Below, piece after piece: positions 6,592-7,847 of a DNA stretch of 7,847 nt (position 1 is its first letter; each line of letters starts with the position of its first letter). The stretch lies in assembly GCA_017959195.1 (NCBI GenBank), contig JAGDBE010000008.1, forward strand, positions 1 through 7,847. The letters are read 5' to 3'. Both the position numbers and the translations under genes were made by a program. The stretch is from Clostridia bacterium (GTDB lineage Bacteria > Bacillota > Clostridia > Oscillospirales > CAG-382). Below the pieces are notes generated by a model, which was not told the origin of the DNA, ran no database searches, and was given only the letters and a program-made list of their open reading frames with translations.

Positions 6592-7389
6592 ATGAAAATT
6601 GCTCTCTGTCAGATGAAAATGGAGCAGGATATTGAAACAAACTACCGCAAGACGTTAAAAGCAATAAAAGAAGCCGCTTTGCAGAAAGCGGATCTCATTC
6701 TGTTTCCCGAAATTCAGCTCTCCCCCTTTTTCCCGCAGTACGAGAATTTTGACACGCGCAATTACGTGCTTTCTCCCGACAGCCCGTACGTTCTCGGCAT
6801 TTGCGAATGCTGCCGCGAAAATAAAATTTATGCTTCCCCGAATTTTTACATTGAGGAAAACGGCAAGCGGTACGATATGAGTTTACTCATCGACGAAAAC
6901 GGAAAAATCGTCGGAAAGCAGAAAATGGTGCACGTCGCGCAATGCGAAAACTTTTACGAGCAAAGCTATTACACGCCCTCAGAAGAGGGTTTTTCGGTTT
7001 TTGAGACGAAATTCGGTAAAATAGGCATAGTCGTATGCTTTGACCGCCACTATCCCGAAAGCATACGCACGCAGGCGCTCTGCGGAGCGGAGCTTATACT
7101 CATTCCCACGGCGAACACCGCAAGCGAGCCGGGTGAACTGTTCCGCTGGGAAATAAGGGTGCAGGCGTTCCAGAACAGCGTTTATATCGCCATGTGCAAC
7201 CGAGTCGGCACAGAGGGTAAAATGGAATTTTCCGGAGAGTCAATCGTTGTGGACTGCAACGGAAATATCACAGCATGTGCGGATTCGGGAGAGCAGCTGC
7301 TGATTGCGGAAACGGACCTGCCGTCCGCGTCGCAAATACGGGAGCAAAGGCCTTATATGCGGCACAGAAGGCCTCAGTTTTACGATTAA
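6592..7389 (+). CDS. Nitrilase-superfamily carbon-nitrogen hydrolase (amidase)
   Basis: This 265-residue cytoplasmic enzyme hydrolyses a C-N bond, usually in an amide or carbamoyl compound. The catalytic triad of the nitrilase superfamily is complete: Glu40 in LILFPEIQLS, Lys111 in GKQKMVHV and Cys149 in IVVCFDRHYPES. The auxiliary glutamate of the superfamily is probably Glu123 in ENFYEQSYYTP. The length matches stand-alone family members. The ending RPYMRHRRPQFYD resembles N-carbamoylputrescine amidase and beta-ureidopropionase-like members, but the substrate cannot be fixed and omega-amidase-like activity is also possible. The start ATG 6592 has the strong site AAGGCGGTG (6578-6586) 5 bases upstream. 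It lies 14 bases after the transporter gene. Inside the gene a short stem with a T run (6976-6994) looks like a terminator but is probably chance. Confidence 0.9.
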   Translation: MKIALCQMKMEQDIETNYRKTLKAIKEAALQKADLILFPEIQLSPFFPQYENFDTRNYVLSPDSPYVLGICECCRENKIYASPNFYIEENGKRYDMSLLIDENGKIVGKQKMVHVAQCENFYEQSYYTPSEEGFSVFETKFGKIGIVVCFDRHYPESIRTQALCGAELILIPTANTASEPGELFRWEIRVQAFQNSVYIAMCNRVGTEGKMEFSGESIVVDCNGNITACADSGEQLLIAETDLPSASQIREQRPYMRHRRPQFYD

Positions 7390-7400
7390 AAGGATATAAA

Positions 7401-7832
7401 ATGATAAGATACGCAACCGTTTTCGACAAAGAGACGTGGTTTATGCTTGACCGCCATTTGCCGAAAGATGAATTTGAGGACAAAACAAGAAAAAAACAGT
7501 GTTACGTCCTTCAGGACGGCGAAAAGATTGTCGGAATATTACGTTACAATCTTTTCTGGGACAACACGCCGTTCTGCACCATGCTTTACGTTGACGAAAG
7601 CCACCGCGGGCGCGGTTTCGGAAAAGAACTTATGGATTTCTGGGAAAACGACATGAAATCCAAGGGCTACGGCATGGTCATGACGTCAACGCAGGAAAAC
7701 GAAAGCGCGCAGCACTTTTACCGGAAGCTCGGATACAGGGACTGCGGCAGTTTTGACGTAAACGTTCCCGGATACGAGCAGCCGACCGAGCTTATAATGA
7801 TAAAGGAAATTTTAAAAAAAGAGAACGGCTGA
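7401..7832 (+). CDS. GNAT family N-acetyltransferase
   Basis: This 143-residue protein is a compact single-domain GNAT acetyltransferase. Strands KQCYVLQDGEKIVGILRYNL (32-51) and FCTMLYVDE (58-66) lead into the acetyl-CoA loop SHRGRGFGKELM (67-78, core R69-G70-R71-G72-F73-G74). The C-terminal signature ENESAQHFYRKLGYRDCGSF (99-118) is the usual helix and strand that follow. Length is normal for the family and nothing appears missing. The start ATG 7401 has AGGA (7391-7394) 6 bases upstream and lies 11 bases after the amidase stop, so it belongs to the same operon. It is not closely similar to the other acetyltransferase in the window. The acceptor (small amine, antibiotic or protein) is unknown. 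Only 15 bases follow the stop; no terminator is visible before the window ends. Confidence 0.88.
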   Translation: MIRYATVFDKETWFMLDRHLPKDEFEDKTRKKQCYVLQDGEKIVGILRYNLFWDNTPFCTMLYVDESHRGRGFGKELMDFWENDMKSKGYGMVMTSTQENESAQHFYRKLGYRDCGSFDVNVPGYEQPTELIMIKEILKKENG

Positions 7833-7847
7833 AAAACAAGCGACACG

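Noticed and set aside
6674..6691. 7-bp hairpin (CCGCTTT with AAAGCGG) early in the amidase gene
   Set aside because: It lies inside the coding sequence, has no T run after it, and the codons for Ala-Ala-Leu-Gln-Lys-Ala explain it; a hairpin of this size is expected by chance.
3512..7400. Idea that the short genes are integron-style cassettes
   Set aside because: The gaps are only 5-32 bases and hold ribosome binding sites; there are no repeated attC-like recombination sites between genes and no integrase.

Overview
The window looks like chromosomal DNA from an anaerobic, low-to-middle-GC Gram-positive bacterium, most likely an uncultured or gut-type member of the Clostridia. The evidence is indirect: strong purine-rich ribosome binding sites before almost every gene, GTG starts next to ATG, an S-layer-homology (SLH) surface protein, a LytS-type membrane sensor fused to a SpoIIE-type phosphatase, and several small-molecule enzymes of families common in Clostridia. 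All ten genes are on the + strand and tightly packed. I see no rRNA, tRNA, CRISPR array, insertion sequence, phage gene or integration site.

Region 1 (1-1864) is the end of one transcription unit. It holds the 3' part of a P-loop kinase-like gene that enters from outside the window. It is followed 29 bases later by a membrane phosphatase made of a LytS/YhcK-type 5TM sensor domain and a SpoIIE/PP2C-type serine/threonine phosphatase domain with all its metal-binding motifs. A clear intrinsic terminator (1836-1864) closes this unit.

Region 2 (1875-7832) starts with a good sigma-A-type promoter (extended -10, 17-base spacer) and contains eight genes with gaps of 5-32 bases and one 4-base overlap, so it is probably one operon. 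In order: an exported SLH protein carrying a DUF3089 alpha/beta-hydrolase domain; a cytoplasmic alpha/beta hydrolase; a 68-residue conserved-looking small protein; a class I SAM methyltransferase translationally coupled to it; an AANAT-like GNAT acetyltransferase; an EamA/DMT-family membrane transporter; a nitrilase-superfamily amidase; and a second, unrelated GNAT acetyltransferase. A 9-bp stem-loop with a short T run separates the two hydrolases from the other six genes and may lower read-through.

Taken together, region 2 is a string of enzymes that hydrolyse, methylate or acetylate small molecules, plus one likely metabolite exporter. A shared role in processing or detoxifying a small molecule is possible but is an inference from context only; the substrates cannot be read from the sequence. 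The least described items are the SLH-DUF3089 fusion and the 68-residue protein coupled to the methyltransferase. I did not find a clearly novel defence, mobile or RNA-based system.
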